Notes under the pieces: generated by a model
Databases searched by the model: none
What the model was told of the DNA's origin: nothing
Seen by the model: only the letters and a program-made list of their open reading frames with translations
Source of the DNA: Fructilactobacillus sanfranciscensis DSM 20451
GTDB lineage: Bacteria; Bacillota; Bacilli; Lactobacillales; Lactobacillaceae
Direction of reading: 5' to 3'
NCBI RefSeq assembly: GCF_001436035.1
Contig: NZ_AYYM01000001.1
Location: 91,887 to 155,886, forward strand
Length of the DNA: 64,000 bases
Shown here: positions 24,567 to 35,085 of the stretch, piece after piece
Position numbering within the stretch: the first letter of the stretch is position 1
How the letters are laid out: every line of letters begins with the position of its first letter
Made by a program: the position numbers and the translations under genes

Positions 24567-25562
24567 TTATTTTTCTTTTACAATTTTATCAATCGCTTCA
24601 AGTTCATCTGTTGTAAAGTCTAAATTATCTAATGCTTTTAAGTTATCATCTAAATGGTTAACCTTTGAAGCTCCAGTAACAACACTCACAACTGTTGGAT
24701 CACTTAATAACCAGGCCAATGACATTTGTGCTAAAGTTTGATCACGATTCTTAGCAATTTCATTAAGTTTATTCAACTTAGCAATTGCTTTATCTTGACC
24801 ATTTTCAAGAATAAAGTTATTCGTCCAGTGAAGATGAATATCTTCTGGAATCCCTCCAAGATACTTGCTCGTTAATAAGCCTTCAGCTAAGGGACCATAT
24901 GCAACAAATCCATCATGATTATCAGCAAGTGCTTTTAAAGTACCATCATTTGCTGGTTCACGATTTAACATGTTATATGAACTTTGGTTAACCACAAATG
25001 GGGTATGTAATTCTTTGAAAAGTTTAATCATCTTTTCAGTTTGTGGACCATCGTAATTAGAAATTCCAATATAAAGTGCTTTACCTTGACGTACCAATAA
25101 ATCTAAAGCTTCGGCAGTTTCTTCTAAACGAGTATTTGGATCAAAACGATGTGAATAATAAATATCAACATAATCCAATCCCATTCGTTCTAGACTTTGA
25201 TCAAGAGCAGCCGTCAAAGTTTTCTTTGAAGAAAAGTTACCATAAACACCGGGCCACATGTGAAAACCAGCTTTAGTTGTGATAATTAATTCATCACGAT
25301 AAGGTTTTAAGTCTTGTTGATAGACTTGACCGAACATTCTTTCAGCTGCACCAGAACCAGGACCATAGTTGTTAGCCAAATCAAAACTAAAAATACCACG
25401 ATCAAAGGCGGCTAACATAATTTTTTGGCTATCTTTAAAGTTAGCATCGTCCCCAAAACTATGCCAAGTTCCAAATGACAAAGCAGGCAATTGTAAACCA
25501 CTATTTCCTGCTCTTCTTACTTTCATATTATCGTAACGATTATCGCTTGCTTTAAAAACCAT
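24567..25562 (-). CDS. Aldo/keto reductase, YghZ-like
   Basis: A 331-residue NADPH-dependent (beta/alpha)8 oxidoreductase. The active site is made of Asp and Tyr in FDLANNYGPG (near 60), Lys in TTKAG (near 95) and His in YYSHRFDP (near 138). The sequence most resembles the AKR14 group (YghZ, L-glyceraldehyde-3-phosphate reductase), which is also related to potassium-channel beta subunits. The physiological substrate is not evident. It follows prs by 12 bases and ends with its own terminator. Confidence 0.93.
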   Translation of the reverse strand: MVFKASDNRYDNMKVRRAGNSGLQLPALSFGTWHSFGDDANFKDSQKIMLAAFDRGIFSFDLANNYGPGSGAAERMFGQVYQQDLKPYRDELIITTKAGFHMWPGVYGNFSSKKTLTAALDQSLERMGLDYVDIYYSHRFDPNTRLEETAEALDLLVRQGKALYIGISNYDGPQTEKMIKLFKELHTPFVVNQSSYNMLNREPANDGTLKALADNHDGFVAYGPLAEGLLTSKYLGGIPEDIHLHWTNNFILENGQDKAIAKLNKLNEIAKNRDQTLAQMSLAWLLSDPTVVSVVTGASKVNHLDDNLKALDNLDFTTDELEAIDKIVKEK

Positions 25563-25574
25563 TTTTATCCTCCA

Positions 25575-26525
25575 TTAAAATAAAACATGAGTTGATTCAT
25601 CATTTTGAATCAATTTTAACGCTTCACCAATTAACTTACCAACTGATAAAACGGTTAGTTTATCTAATTTAAATTTTTTAGGAATTACAATTGAATCAGT
25701 AACAATTATACGAGCAAGATTATCATCACTCAAGTTTTCTAATGCCGAGTCAGAAAAAACAGGATGTGTGACTGCTGCGTAAACATTTTTAGCACCAGCT
25801 GATTTCAAAACATCTGCGGATACTTTCATCTTTCGACCGGTAACAATCATATCATCAATAATGATCGCATTTTTTCCCTTAACATCACCAATAATTTCTT
25901 TTGGGACATAGGTATTTGATTCTGGATCTCGATTATCAACAATTGCTAAAGATAAGTCTAAACGATCAGCAATATTACGTGCTCTTGCTACCCCGTTGTG
26001 ATCAGGAGCCACAACCACTGCATTATCATCCAAGTGTTCTTCATGCAAATATTCACTCATCAAGCGATCAGTTCTTAAATGATCAAGTGGAATGTCAAAG
26101 AATCCCTGAATTTGGGCAGCATGTAAGTCGAGAGCAATTACTCGATCAGCAGCACTGTTTTGTAAAAATGATGCAATTAACTTAGCTGTAATTGGAGCTC
26201 TTGCTTCTGTTTTCTTAGTTGATCTTGAATATCCATAATATGGAATTACCACATTAATTGAATGAGAACTAGTCCGCCGAACAGCATCAATCATAATTAA
26301 TAGTTCCATCAAATTATCATTAGCCGGATTAGTAATTGATTGGACAATGTAAACATCGTCTCCCCGAATACTTTCATCAATGGAGATCTTAATTTCACCA
26401 TCACTAAAATGATTAATGGTTGATTTACCTAGTGGCATTCCACTAGTAGCAGAAATTTTTTCTGCTAAAGGTTTGTTAGAATTTAATGCAAAAATAATTG
26501 GTTTGTGTTTTGTATTACTAGACAA
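25575..26525 (-). CDS. prs: Ribose-phosphate pyrophosphokinase
   Basis: A 316-residue enzyme making PRPP from ribose 5-phosphate and ATP for nucleotide, His and Trp synthesis. The ATP-binding YGYSRSTKKTEARAPITAK flexible loop is near residue 98 and the PRPP-binding loop is AIIIDDMIVTGRKM near 217. The usual loop is DDMIDTAGT; VTGRK here suggests the second, more divergent lactobacillar Prs paralog, which may differ in regulation. The ATG follows a GGGGA site. Confidence 0.93.
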   Translation of the reverse strand: MSSNTKHKPIIFALNSNKPLAEKISATSGMPLGKSTINHFSDGEIKISIDESIRGDDVYIVQSITNPANDNLMELLIMIDAVRRTSSHSINVVIPYYGYSRSTKKTEARAPITAKLIASFLQNSAADRVIALDLHAAQIQGFFDIPLDHLRTDRLMSEYLHEEHLDDNAVVVAPDHNGVARARNIADRLDLSLAIVDNRDPESNTYVPKEIIGDVKGKNAIIIDDMIVTGRKMKVSADVLKSAGAKNVYAAVTHPVFSDSALENLSDDNLARIIVTDSIVIPKKFKLDKLTVLSVGKLIGEALKLIQNDESTHVLF

Positions 26526-26574
26526 TTTAAAATCCCCTCAATGTAAGTTCTTTACTAACTTCATTATAATCAAT

Positions 26575-29040
26575 TTACTCCAACTTTTCATCCATAAAAT
26601 CGTTAGGTTTCACTCCATCCATTCCAACCATTGGATCAATTTGATTAGAAAGAATTTTGGCTTCAGTTAAAATATACTTATCTGGTTCAGCATCCTTTTT
26701 GGGCTCCTCTGATTCAATATCAGTTGAAACTTTTTTATCCACTAATTCTGTTTTTTCTGAAACTGGTTTTGGATTAAAAATTTTATCTAAGCGTTCTCTT
26801 AAAGATGTCTTTCGATTACTAGAAACACGTGAAATACATTCAGCAAAGGAATTAACATCTCCGACCATAATTAACTTTTGAGAAGCTCTAGTAACAGCGG
26901 TATACAACAAATTTCTTTCCAGCATCCGCCGATATTGAGGAACAATCGGTAAAATTACCATCTTGAACTCACTTCCTTGAGCTTTGTGGATGGAAGTGCA
27001 GTATGCTAAAGTCAATTGGTTCCAATCATTTCTCGTGTAAGAAACTTCAGTTTGGTCAAAGGCAACTACCAATTTATCAAGATACTTTTTCTGATCTTTA
27101 TTTATTTCAATTCCAACTACCTTACCAATGTCGCCGTTAAAAACGTTATCTTCGGGTGCATTAACAAGTTGTAAGACTTTGTCCCCAATTCGATATTTAA
27201 CGTTTTGATATTCAACTTGCTTTTGCTGCTCACCTTTTGGTGGGTTCATAATTGCTTGAACGTCATTATTTAAACGATCAATTCCTGCTTCACCACGATA
27301 CATCGGAGCTAAGACTTGAATATCAGTTGCTGTAAACTTTCTTTCTTTGGCTTTGGCAACCACTTGGTCAATTACTTTTACAACTTGGCTAGTATTACAC
27401 TGAATAAAACTACGATCTTTTTCTTTATCTAATAAAGTTTGGGGAATTTCCCCATTTTTAATTTCATGAGCCAATTGAATAATTGTTGATCCATCACCTT
27501 GACGATGAATTTGATTTAATTCAATTTTGGGAATTACTTCCGAACGAATTAAATCATAAAAAACCTGCCCCGGTCCCACTGATGGAAGTTGATCTTTATC
27601 TCCGACTAAAATAACCTTCATTCCAGTCGGAATTGATTTCATTAATTTAGTAAATAATTCGGTATCGACCATCGACATTTCATCAATAATCAATAATTGC
27701 CCGTCAATATCATTCCCGTCTTCTTCATCATTTCCATTCAAGCCCAATAAACGATGAATTGTAGCAGCCGGAATACCAGTTGATTCACTCATTTTTTTGG
27801 CAGCTCGCCCAGTTGGAGCAGCTAATAGAACCGGAAATGCATCATCTTTGTATTTATTAACGTCTAAAGATAATTTGTTAACTTTTGCAAAGGATTTAAC
27901 AATTCCATTAATGATGGTCGTTTTTCCAGTTCCCGGTCCACCAGTTAAAATAAAAATTTGATTCTCTAACGCAGCGTTAATTGCGGCAATTTGAGAATCA
28001 TCATATTTTATTTTAGCTTCATTTTCAACTTCGTGAATGGTGGTTTTGTAATCTTTTGTAGAACTTTGCTTATCATCAATAATCCGTTTTGCATTTTCTG
28101 CAATTTTCCACTCATCATCATATAAATATTTAAGATAAATTTTTCCATCGTCAACTTCGATTTTATGGTCTTTAACTAACTCTTTTAGTTCTTGAGCTAA
28201 CTTTTGATTATCGATCTGTTGTTGTGGATCAGTATCCAGGATTTCAAAACTAGCATTAATCAATTCCTTTGAATTAGAGTAAGTATTTCCGTTTCTAATT
28301 GAGAGCCGAGTTAAAGTCGTTAATAATCCAGCTCGCAATCTTCCTGCTGAATTATATTCAATTCCTACTTTACTGGCAATTTGATCAGCTCGTTTAAAAC
28401 TAATATTTTTGATATCTTCAACCAATTGATAAGGATTTTCTTGGATTACTTCCAAGGCTTTTTCATGGTATTTTTTAAAAATTGCAGCTGCTAAAGCACT
28501 TCCAAATCCGTATCCATTTAACCCAACAATCACTTGCTCAGCACCGTTATTATTCCGTAAACCATCAACAATCGTTTGGCTTTGTTTGGAATTTAATCCG
28601 ACTTTTTTAATCGTTGTAGGATCTGAAATTATTTTTTCAATTAAATCTGTTCCAAGAGTTTCAACCACTTTTTGGGCGGTTTTTTGACCAATTCCCGGAA
28701 AATCATCACTCGCTAAGTACTTTATCAATCCCTCAGGTGAGCTTTGACTCGCCCGTTCATAGTTGTCCGCTTGAAATTGTTTCCCGTAACGAGGGTGGTC
28801 AACCAATTTTCCCACAAATCGATAGCTAGTTTCTTCGGCAATATCTGCAAAATTACCTGTCACCACAATTTCCTCTTCAGTCCAATCAGTGTTAGTTTTT
28901 TCAACCTTCACCAATAAAACTTTATAAAAACTATCTGCACCCTCAAAAAAGGTAGTAACTACCTTCCCAATCACAAATGGTTTTTCCGCTTGATTATTAT
29001 TCAATTGTGGTTCGTCAAAAAGGTTTATTGATGTTGGCAA
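26575..29040 (-). CDS. recD2: RecD2, ATP-dependent SF1B DNA helicase
   Basis: An 821-residue 5'-3' helicase of the RecD-like family not associated with RecBC, involved in repair and replication-fork stability. An OB-like N-terminal domain and helix-hairpin-helix region (DDFPGIGQKTAQKVVE near 115) precede the helicase core. Walker A is GGPGTGKTTI near 365, Walker B LLIIDEMSMV near 450, and motif VI YTAVTRASQKL lies near 730. An acidic tail of about 70 residues follows. The TTG start lies 6 bases after AGGAG. It follows a TPR gene by 9 bases. Confidence 0.96.
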   Translation of the reverse strand: MPTSINLFDEPQLNNNQAEKPFVIGKVVTTFFEGADSFYKVLLVKVEKTNTDWTEEEIVVTGNFADIAEETSYRFVGKLVDHPRYGKQFQADNYERASQSSPEGLIKYLASDDFPGIGQKTAQKVVETLGTDLIEKIISDPTTIKKVGLNSKQSQTIVDGLRNNNGAEQVIVGLNGYGFGSALAAAIFKKYHEKALEVIQENPYQLVEDIKNISFKRADQIASKVGIEYNSAGRLRAGLLTTLTRLSIRNGNTYSNSKELINASFEILDTDPQQQIDNQKLAQELKELVKDHKIEVDDGKIYLKYLYDDEWKIAENAKRIIDDKQSSTKDYKTTIHEVENEAKIKYDDSQIAAINAALENQIFILTGGPGTGKTTIINGIVKSFAKVNKLSLDVNKYKDDAFPVLLAAPTGRAAKKMSESTGIPAATIHRLLGLNGNDEEDGNDIDGQLLIIDEMSMVDTELFTKLMKSIPTGMKVILVGDKDQLPSVGPGQVFYDLIRSEVIPKIELNQIHRQGDGSTIIQLAHEIKNGEIPQTLLDKEKDRSFIQCNTSQVVKVIDQVVAKAKERKFTATDIQVLAPMYRGEAGIDRLNNDVQAIMNPPKGEQQKQVEYQNVKYRIGDKVLQLVNAPEDNVFNGDIGKVVGIEINKDQKKYLDKLVVAFDQTEVSYTRNDWNQLTLAYCTSIHKAQGSEFKMVILPIVPQYRRMLERNLLYTAVTRASQKLIMVGDVNSFAECISRVSSNRKTSLRERLDKIFNPKPVSEKTELVDKKVSTDIESEEPKKDAEPDKYILTEAKILSNQIDPMVGMDGVKPNDFMDEKLE

Positions 29041-29049
29041 TTTAAGCTC

Positions 29050-29721
29050 CTATTTATCTTGTTTTTCTTTCCGAATTTGAATAAATTTTTCAATATCACT
29101 TAGTTTTCCTTGTTCTTTATCAAAATAAAGCTTGTCATATTTTTCTGCATTCTTAAAATATCCTTCAAACGGTTCGCCTAAAACCATCGCAATTAAGCCT
29201 TGGTTAAAATTTGCTTCACCGTTATGTGGATTACTTTTTAAAACCAAATCATAGTACCCCTTGGCCTGTTTAAAATCACCTAAAGCAATTAAACACTGTC
29301 CGATTAATAAATTAATGGACGGTTCTTGTTTTGCGGTTTCTTGAGCAGTTAAAAGGAAAACAAGTGCTTTTTTGTAATTCTTTTGTCCCATATAACTTTG
29401 AGCTAACATTACATACGCATCTGATTGTAAATTTTTGTTCGTTACTTGTTGAAATTGTTGAATTGCTTTTTCAAATTCTCCAGCGGAATAATAAACATTC
29501 CCTAATCCATAAGTTAAAACGTTTTTGGCTTTTTTACTTTGATTTGCAAAAAGTCCTAAGGCTTTCATTAGTAATTCTTCAGCTTGGGTATAACTTTTCA
29601 ATTGAATCAAAAAGGCACTTAAATCATAGTAGGTCCGATAATCATGCGGATGATTATCAATATCTTTTACTAATTTGTGAAGGGTTTCTTCTGCTTGTTT
29701 TTGTTTTTTATCATTATTCAT
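29050..29721 (-). CDS. Tetratricopeptide repeat protein
   Basis: A 223-residue soluble protein with about four TPR units (for example the helices with YDLSAFLIQLKSYTQAEELL near 27 and FNQGLIAMVLGEPFEGYF near 180). TPR arrays mediate protein contacts. The same gene order, histidine phosphatase-TPR-recD2, is common in lactobacilli. The binding partner is unknown. It forms an operon with recD2 downstream and the phosphatase gene 10 bases upstream. Confidence 0.85.
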   Translation of the reverse strand: MNNDKKQKQAEETLHKLVKDIDNHPHDYRTYYDLSAFLIQLKSYTQAEELLMKALGLFANQSKKAKNVLTYGLGNVYYSAGEFEKAIQQFQQVTNKNLQSDAYVMLAQSYMGQKNYKKALVFLLTAQETAKQEPSINLLIGQCLIALGDFKQAKGYYDLVLKSNPHNGEANFNQGLIAMVLGEPFEGYFKNAEKYDKLYFDKEQGKLSDIEKFIQIRKEKQDK

Positions 29722-29731
29722 AATTAGCCTC

Positions 29732-30388
29732 TTAAACTAAATCTGATTTATCTAATTTATGCTTTAAGTATCCAGTTTCATTCCATTGTTTCATGGTAAA
29801 AGTTCTACCGGAGTCATGCGTTTCAATGATGGTAGTACTAGTGTTAGCTAGTCCCCCACGTTTTCGTAAATCTTTTAGAGGAACTCCCACTAAATCATTA
29901 ATTAAAGCATTTAAAGCCGCCCCATGACTGACAAATAAAATATTATCATCGTCATTGAAATTTTTCGCTACTTCCATAACTTTACTTCTCATTCGCTTAA
30001 TTAATTCGGGAAAGGTTTCTCCCCCAATTTCACTGGGGTCATAAAGATCGGGATGATTTCTAAAGTTATCGAAAGTTTCCGGGAATTGTTCCTTTGCTTC
30101 TTCAAACTTCATCCCTTCCATTTTACCTAATTTAAATTCCTCTAACCGATTATCTAACGACAAGGGGACATTATTATTAAGCTCAGCTTTAATGTGCTCT
30201 GCTGTAATTCTAGTTCGTTTAATCGGACTTGCATAAATGTGCTTAAATTTAACTGGGTTAAGATATTTTCCAACTAAAGCCATTTCAGTATAACTTTGTG
30301 GTAATAGAGGGGAGTCTCCCCCAGCACCCTGGTAGCGGCTTTCAAGGTTCCATTCAGTTTTTCCGTGTCTAACAAAGTATAAGTTCAT
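29732..30388 (-). CDS. Histidine phosphatase (phosphoglycerate mutase-like)
   Basis: A 218-residue protein of the branch-1 histidine phosphatase family. The RHG motif with the phosphorylated His is in YFVRHGKTEWN (residues 4-14), and the second His is in FVSHGAALNALI near 148. It probably acts as a cofactor-independent small-metabolite phosphatase rather than the glycolytic mutase. Two ATGs lie three codons apart; AGGATGG spacing favours the second, at 30388. It has its own promoter and heads the phosphatase-TPR-recD2 operon. Confidence 0.9.
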   Translation of the reverse strand: MNLYFVRHGKTEWNLESRYQGAGGDSPLLPQSYTEMALVGKYLNPVKFKHIYASPIKRTRITAEHIKAELNNNVPLSLDNRLEEFKLGKMEGMKFEEAKEQFPETFDNFRNHPDLYDPSEIGGETFPELIKRMRSKVMEVAKNFNDDDNILFVSHGAALNALINDLVGVPLKDLRKRGGLANTSTTIIETHDSGRTFTMKQWNETGYLKHKLDKSDLV

Positions 30389-30418
30389 GGCTTCCATCCT
30401 AAATATTAATATACTGCT

Positions 30419-30447
30419 ATTATGCCAGTTTATTCATTGATAATCAA
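30419..30447 (-). promoter_or_regulatory. Promoter of the phosphatase-TPR-recD2 operon
   Basis: TTGATT (30442-30447) and CATAAT (30419-30424) are separated by 17 bases on the minus strand, with TG at the extended -10 position. The -35 box begins in the T run of the mnmA terminator. Confidence 0.6.
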
Positions 30448-30475
30448 AAAAGCTCGACTGAAAAGTCGGGCTTTT
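30446..30475 (-). terminator. Intrinsic terminator of mnmA
   Basis: AAAAGCTCGACT pairs with AGTCGGGCTTTT through 12 positions including one G-U, and T's follow on the minus strand. Confidence 0.85.
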
Positions 30476-30477
30476 AC

Positions 30478-31626
<1,149 letters not shown>

Positions 31627-31668
31627 TCAGAAATCCACGATTTGAAGGTCGTAATTCCAGTACAATCT

Positions 31669-31698
31669 ATCATACGATATAGAACGACCGGCTTGCAA
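31669..31698 (-). promoter_or_regulatory. Promoter of mnmA
   Basis: TTGCAA (31693-31698) and TATGAT (31669-31674) are spaced by 18 bases on the minus strand, about 65 bases before mnmA. A distant GGTCGT/ACGACC dyad spans the -10 region; I assign it no function. Confidence 0.6.
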
Positions 31699-31710
31699 GT
31701 GATTATAATT

Positions 31711-31739
31711 AATAAAAAAGAAAACCACGAATGATTTTC
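31711..31739 (-). terminator. Terminator with UUCG loop after DUF1831
   Basis: On the minus strand GAAAATCA and TGGTTTTC form an 8-pair stem closed by a TTCG tetraloop and followed by six T's. Confidence 0.8.
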
Positions 31740-31747
31740 TCAGTTAC

Positions 31748-32092
31748 TTATGATTTAATAAATACCTTTCGCAATATGAAATTATCCATCAAAAAATCAA
31801 ATTGAGTTCTTTCATTTTCATACTTATCAGTTGAAAAAATATCAACTTCTTTCAACTCTGAACCATCCACAACAGATAACTTAAATGATTTTAAATCCTG
31901 TTTAATCATCACTTTTAGTTTAATTGATTTTTTAAGATAAGGTGAATTAGGATCTAATGAACGCTTAAATTCGAAATTACCATTCCGCGTTTTTGTAAAA
32001 CCTAAATCACTTAAGGTAAATAATTTTAATTCAGAACTAAGTTGATATTGGTGATCATCACCCTTTAATCTTACTACTTCGTTAAATGCCAT
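31748..32092 (-). CDS. DUF1831 protein
   Basis: A 114-residue cytoplasmic protein of a family confined mostly to lactobacilli and found beside cysteine desulfurase genes. The core GDDHQYQLSSELKLFTLSDLGF and the FEFKRSLDP segment match. The function is unknown. Its ATG overlaps the desulfurase TAA stop by one base, so the two are translated together. A role assisting sulfur transfer is inference from that position. Confidence 0.85.
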   Translation of the reverse strand: MAFNEVVRLKGDDHQYQLSSELKLFTLSDLGFTKTRNGNFEFKRSLDPNSPYLKKSIKLKVMIKQDLKSFKLSVVDGSELKEVDIFSTDKYENERTQFDFLMDNFILRKVFIKS

Positions 32093-33252
32093 TATCTTGC
32101 CCTTCTTTTGTTTAAACGTTCTACAATTTTAGCTGTAGTTTCAATAAAACCATTTACATCCGCTTCAGTGGTATATCTACCAAAACTAACCCGAATTGAT
32201 TCACTAACCCTTGGATTATCCTTACCATACATTGCAATTAAAACATGTGAAGGCTCTAAATTACCAGCGGTACAAGCTGATCCACCAGAAATTGCATAAC
32301 CATCCAAATCAAGATTATTTTGCATGACATAAGTTGAAATTCCTTTAATCCACAAATTTAAAACATGTGGTGAACTATTGGTATCTAAACTTCCATTCAC
32401 ATCAAAATCAACCTTGTGAGCTTTCAATCCCGCGACAATTTGTTGTTTAAAGCCACGAAAACGTGTTTCTCGTTTGGCTTTTTCCGTTGGCGTTAAAGTC
32501 TTAACCGCCGCCGCAAACCCTGCAATTCCGGGCACATTTTCCGTCCCAGCCCTTCGCTTTTCTTCTTGATCGCCACCTAAAACAAAACTAGTGAATTTTA
32601 AACCATCTTTTCGGTATAAAAATCCCATCATTTTTGGACCATTAATTTTGTGGGCTGAAGTTGATAATAAATCAATGTGATCACGTTTAACATCAATATC
32701 AGTCAACCCATAGGCTTGCACTGCATCCGTATGGAACCAAGCTTGGTGGACTTTTAGCAACTCACCAATTTCATGAATTGGCATGATACTTCCCACTTCA
32801 TTATTAACTGACATGATGGAAACTAAAATTGTGTCATCATCCAACGCATCCTTTAAATCATCCATTGAAATTTGCCCGTTTTCATCAACTGGCAAATAAG
32901 TAACACGAAATCCATGTTTCTCTAAATAATGCATAGGTTTTAAAATTGCTTCATGTTCAACAGCAGTGGTAATAATATGCCGTCCCAGTGCTTTTCGTGC
33001 TTCTGCCGTTCTAAGGACAGCCGTATTATCACTTTCACTCCCACCAGAAGTGAAAACAATTTCGTCATCATCGGCATTGATACTTTGTGCAATTACATGT
33101 CGACTATCTTCCAAAACTGCTTTAGCTTGCCGGCCCAATCCATATAAAGTTGAAGCGTTTCCAAATAAGTTTTTATATTTATCAGTTAATTCAGTCAAAA
33201 CTTCATCTGAAATGGGCGTTGTTGCTGCATTATCTAAATAAACTTCACTCAT
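32092..33252 (-). CDS. Cysteine desulfurase (NifS/IscS family)
   Basis: A 386-residue PLP enzyme releasing sulfur from cysteine as an enzyme-bound persulfide. The PLP lysine is in LLSTSAHKINGPK (near 200) and the catalytic Cys in SGGSACTAGNLEPSH (near 325). The short active-site loop is of the NifS/IscS class. No iron-sulfur assembly scaffold lies nearby; MnmA does, so tRNA thiolation is the likely main role. It follows mtnN by 14 bases. Confidence 0.95.
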   Translation of the reverse strand: MSEVYLDNAATTPISDEVLTELTDKYKNLFGNASTLYGLGRQAKAVLEDSRHVIAQSINADDDEIVFTSGGSESDNTAVLRTAEARKALGRHIITTAVEHEAILKPMHYLEKHGFRVTYLPVDENGQISMDDLKDALDDDTILVSIMSVNNEVGSIMPIHEIGELLKVHQAWFHTDAVQAYGLTDIDVKRDHIDLLSTSAHKINGPKMMGFLYRKDGLKFTSFVLGGDQEEKRRAGTENVPGIAGFAAAVKTLTPTEKAKRETRFRGFKQQIVAGLKAHKVDFDVNGSLDTNSSPHVLNLWIKGISTYVMQNNLDLDGYAISGGSACTAGNLEPSHVLIAMYGKDNPRVSESIRVSFGRYTTEADVNGFIETTAKIVERLNKRRAR

Positions 33253-33266
33253 AGTTAACCTTCTTT

Positions 33267-33956
33267 TTATTTTTCAAATAAATTCAAAAGCATTTGTGCT
33301 GATTGGTGTCCAGCTTGAACAAGAAATTCAGAAAAACTTTGATTGGCATCTTCATCACCAGTATCTGACATTGCTCGTACTACCACATAAGGTACATTAA
33401 ATTGATGTGCAACTTGACCTACAGCAGCACCTTCCATTTCTCCAGCTAAGACATCGGGGAAATGTTTTTTAATTTCAGCAACCATTGCTTTTCCAGCAAT
33501 AAATTGATCACCAGTCACAATCAACCCATAGTGAACATTCAAGCCACTATCAGTTGATGCATTACCAATTTTTTTACCCCACTCAGAATCAGCTTTAAAT
33601 CGAGCTGGTTGACCAGGTAATTGACCCCACACTTCACCATCAGCCGTACAATTAACGTCGTGATAGGCTGTTTCAGTGGCAATGACAATGTCACCAACCT
33701 TTAAGCCATCGCCAATTCCAGCGGCTGATCCAGAATGAATCATTACATCAATCTTAAAATTGGTTAGTAATAAAGCAGCAGTGATTCCAGCTTCAACTTT
33801 TCCAATTCCTGATTTAACCAACACAACGTTTTTCCCATTAATCGTTCCTTTGTAAAAAGGAAGCGTACCAATTGTAATTTCTTCTTCATTTTCAAGGGCG
33901 TCTTTCAATTCCTTGATTTCCTCGTCCATTGCACAAATAATTCCAAATGTTTTCAA
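33267..33956 (-). CDS. mtnN: 5'-methylthioadenosine/S-adenosylhomocysteine nucleosidase
   Basis: A 229-residue nucleosidase that cleaves SAH and MTA, recycling by-products of methylation and feeding S-ribosylhomocysteine to LuxS. The start region IICAMDEEIKEL, the GSAAGIGDGLKVGDIVIAT region near 78 and the catalytic AMSDTGDEDA near 195 identify it. It lies in a run with a small membrane protein and a Nudix hydrolase upstream, the usual order in lactobacilli. Confidence 0.97.
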   Translation of the reverse strand: MKTFGIICAMDEEIKELKDALENEEEITIGTLPFYKGTINGKNVVLVKSGIGKVEAGITAALLLTNFKIDVMIHSGSAAGIGDGLKVGDIVIATETAYHDVNCTADGEVWGQLPGQPARFKADSEWGKKIGNASTDSGLNVHYGLIVTGDQFIAGKAMVAEIKKHFPDVLAGEMEGAAVGQVAHQFNVPYVVVRAMSDTGDEDANQSFSEFLVQAGHQSAQMLLNLFEK

Positions 33957-33973
33957 AATTCTACTCCTTTTTA

Positions 33974-34237
33974 TTAACCCATAAATCGCATAATTAATAA
34001 TACTAAAATCAATAATAAAGCTAAAATAAAAATTGCAACATTCAAACGGCGACCAAGTCGTTTTTGTTTAAATTCAGACGTGTCACGTTCTGAACGACTG
34101 CCTACAGTTGCTTGTCCAGAAAGATCTTTGTCCAACTCATCTTTAAAATGATTTAGTTTATTTCTACCAAAAATATGATGTTTTTTTAATTGTGATCTAG
34201 TTAGCCCCTCATTTTGTTGATCATTTTCGTCATTCAT
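33974..34237 (-). CDS. Small tail-anchored hypothetical protein
   Basis: 87 residues. The first 60 are charged and hydrophilic (Lys/Asp/Glu rich), and one C-terminal membrane segment follows (LNVAIFILALLLILVLLIM), with basic residues just before it. The topology suggests a cytoplasmic domain anchored by its tail. No function is recognised. Genes of this shape occur between the Nudix and mtnN genes of lactobacilli. The spacing of 9 and 17 bases to its neighbours indicates one operon. Confidence 0.75.
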   Translation of the reverse strand: MNDENDQQNEGLTRSQLKKHHIFGRNKLNHFKDELDKDLSGQATVGSRSERDTSEFKQKRLGRRLNVAIFILALLLILVLLIMRFMG

Positions 34238-34246
34238 ATCATTTTC

Positions 34247-34792
34247 CTACTTTTGCATTAATTCCCAGTATTGAATCGCCATAATCGTTTTACCATCAAC
34301 AATTTTACCATCGTTAATTAATTTTTTTGCTTCTGGTAAAGTATATTCAACTAATTCTAAGAATTCACCATTATCACGTGGAAGTTCCTTTTCAACTGGT
34401 ACGAGATCAGTAGCTAAGTATAAATACATATATTCATCGGCAAATCCAGCAGAAGTGTAAAAAGAGTATAACTCTCGAATTAATTTGGCATCATAGCGAA
34501 TTTCTTCGTTCAATTCTCGCTGTACTGCATGCATTTCATTACCTTTGTCTCGTTCATCCAACTTACCAGCTGGAATTTCAAGTAAAACTGCTTTAGCAGG
34601 TTCCCGCCACTGTTTTTCTAAAATGATTTTATTATCGTCTGTAATTACTAGCATGGCAACTGCTTCTGCATGATGAACAACATCACGGTGAGCAATTTCA
34701 CCGTTAGCCAAACGGACAGTTTCCTGTTCAACTCGAATGATTTCACCATCATACTTTAAATCACTTTTAATTTCGGTTTCTTTTAAAGCCAT
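34247..34792 (-). CDS. Nudix hydrolase, ADP-ribose pyrophosphatase type
   Basis: A 181-residue protein that probably splits ADP-ribose into AMP and ribose 5-phosphate. The Nudix box is AGKLDERDKG...QRELNEEI near 90-115, with the REL-EE metal ligands intact and a few extra residues in its first part. The start region and the SFYTSAGFADEYMYLYLA stretch match the NudF/YqkG family. GGAGG lies 6 bases before the ATG at 34792, four codons inside the longest frame. Confidence 0.93.
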   Translation of the reverse strand: MALKETEIKSDLKYDGEIIRVEQETVRLANGEIAHRDVVHHAEAVAMLVITDDNKIILEKQWREPAKAVLLEIPAGKLDERDKGNEMHAVQRELNEEIRYDAKLIRELYSFYTSAGFADEYMYLYLATDLVPVEKELPRDNGEFLELVEYTLPEAKKLINDGKIVDGKTIMAIQYWELMQK

Positions 34793-34830
34793 GATTTCCT
34801 CCATGCCTAAAATTAGGTTTTCCTAGATTA

Positions 34831-35031
34831 TTAACGAGCTAATTCAATTTTAGCAGCTTGAAATCCGTGTTCGCCTTTTGCTTTAACAAATTTCACTACA
34901 TCCCCAACTTGAATGGCCTTGGGTGTTCCTGAAATAATACCAGTAATATGCATAAAAACATCATTACCTTCTGGATCAACAATGTAACCAAATCCACGTG
35001 AATTATCGTAACTTTTAATTTTACCTTCCAT
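34831..35031 (-). CDS. Cold-shock domain protein
   Basis: A 66-residue five-stranded OB-fold protein that binds single-stranded RNA and DNA. RNP1 is RGFGYI (residues 13-18) and RNP2 DVFMHI (near 25). They are more divergent than in the main CspA-type proteins (KGFGFI, VFVHFS). GGAGG placed 6 bases before the second of two adjacent ATGs fixes the start at 35031. Only 54 bases separate it from ileS, and these hold a terminator, so expression depends on read-through or an unseen promoter. Confidence 0.92.
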   Translation of the reverse strand: MEGKIKSYDNSRGFGYIVDPEGNDVFMHITGIISGTPKAIQVGDVVKFVKAKGEHGFQAAKIELAR

Positions 35032-35047
35032 CATAAACCTCCGTAAA

Positions 35048-35079
35048 AACAAAAAAATCGGGACAAAATCCCGATTTTT
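35048..35079 (-). terminator. Terminator between ileS and the cold-shock gene
   Basis: The arms AAAAATCGGGA and TCCCGATTTTT close a 5-base loop. A run of T's on the minus strand ends about 6 bases before the Shine-Dalgarno of the cold-shock gene. Confidence 0.9.
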
Positions 35080-35085
35080 GATTAG

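Noticed and set aside
29331..29723. A 130-codon plus-strand frame
   Set aside because: Antisense to the TPR protein, with no start signals; coding potential lies on the minus strand.
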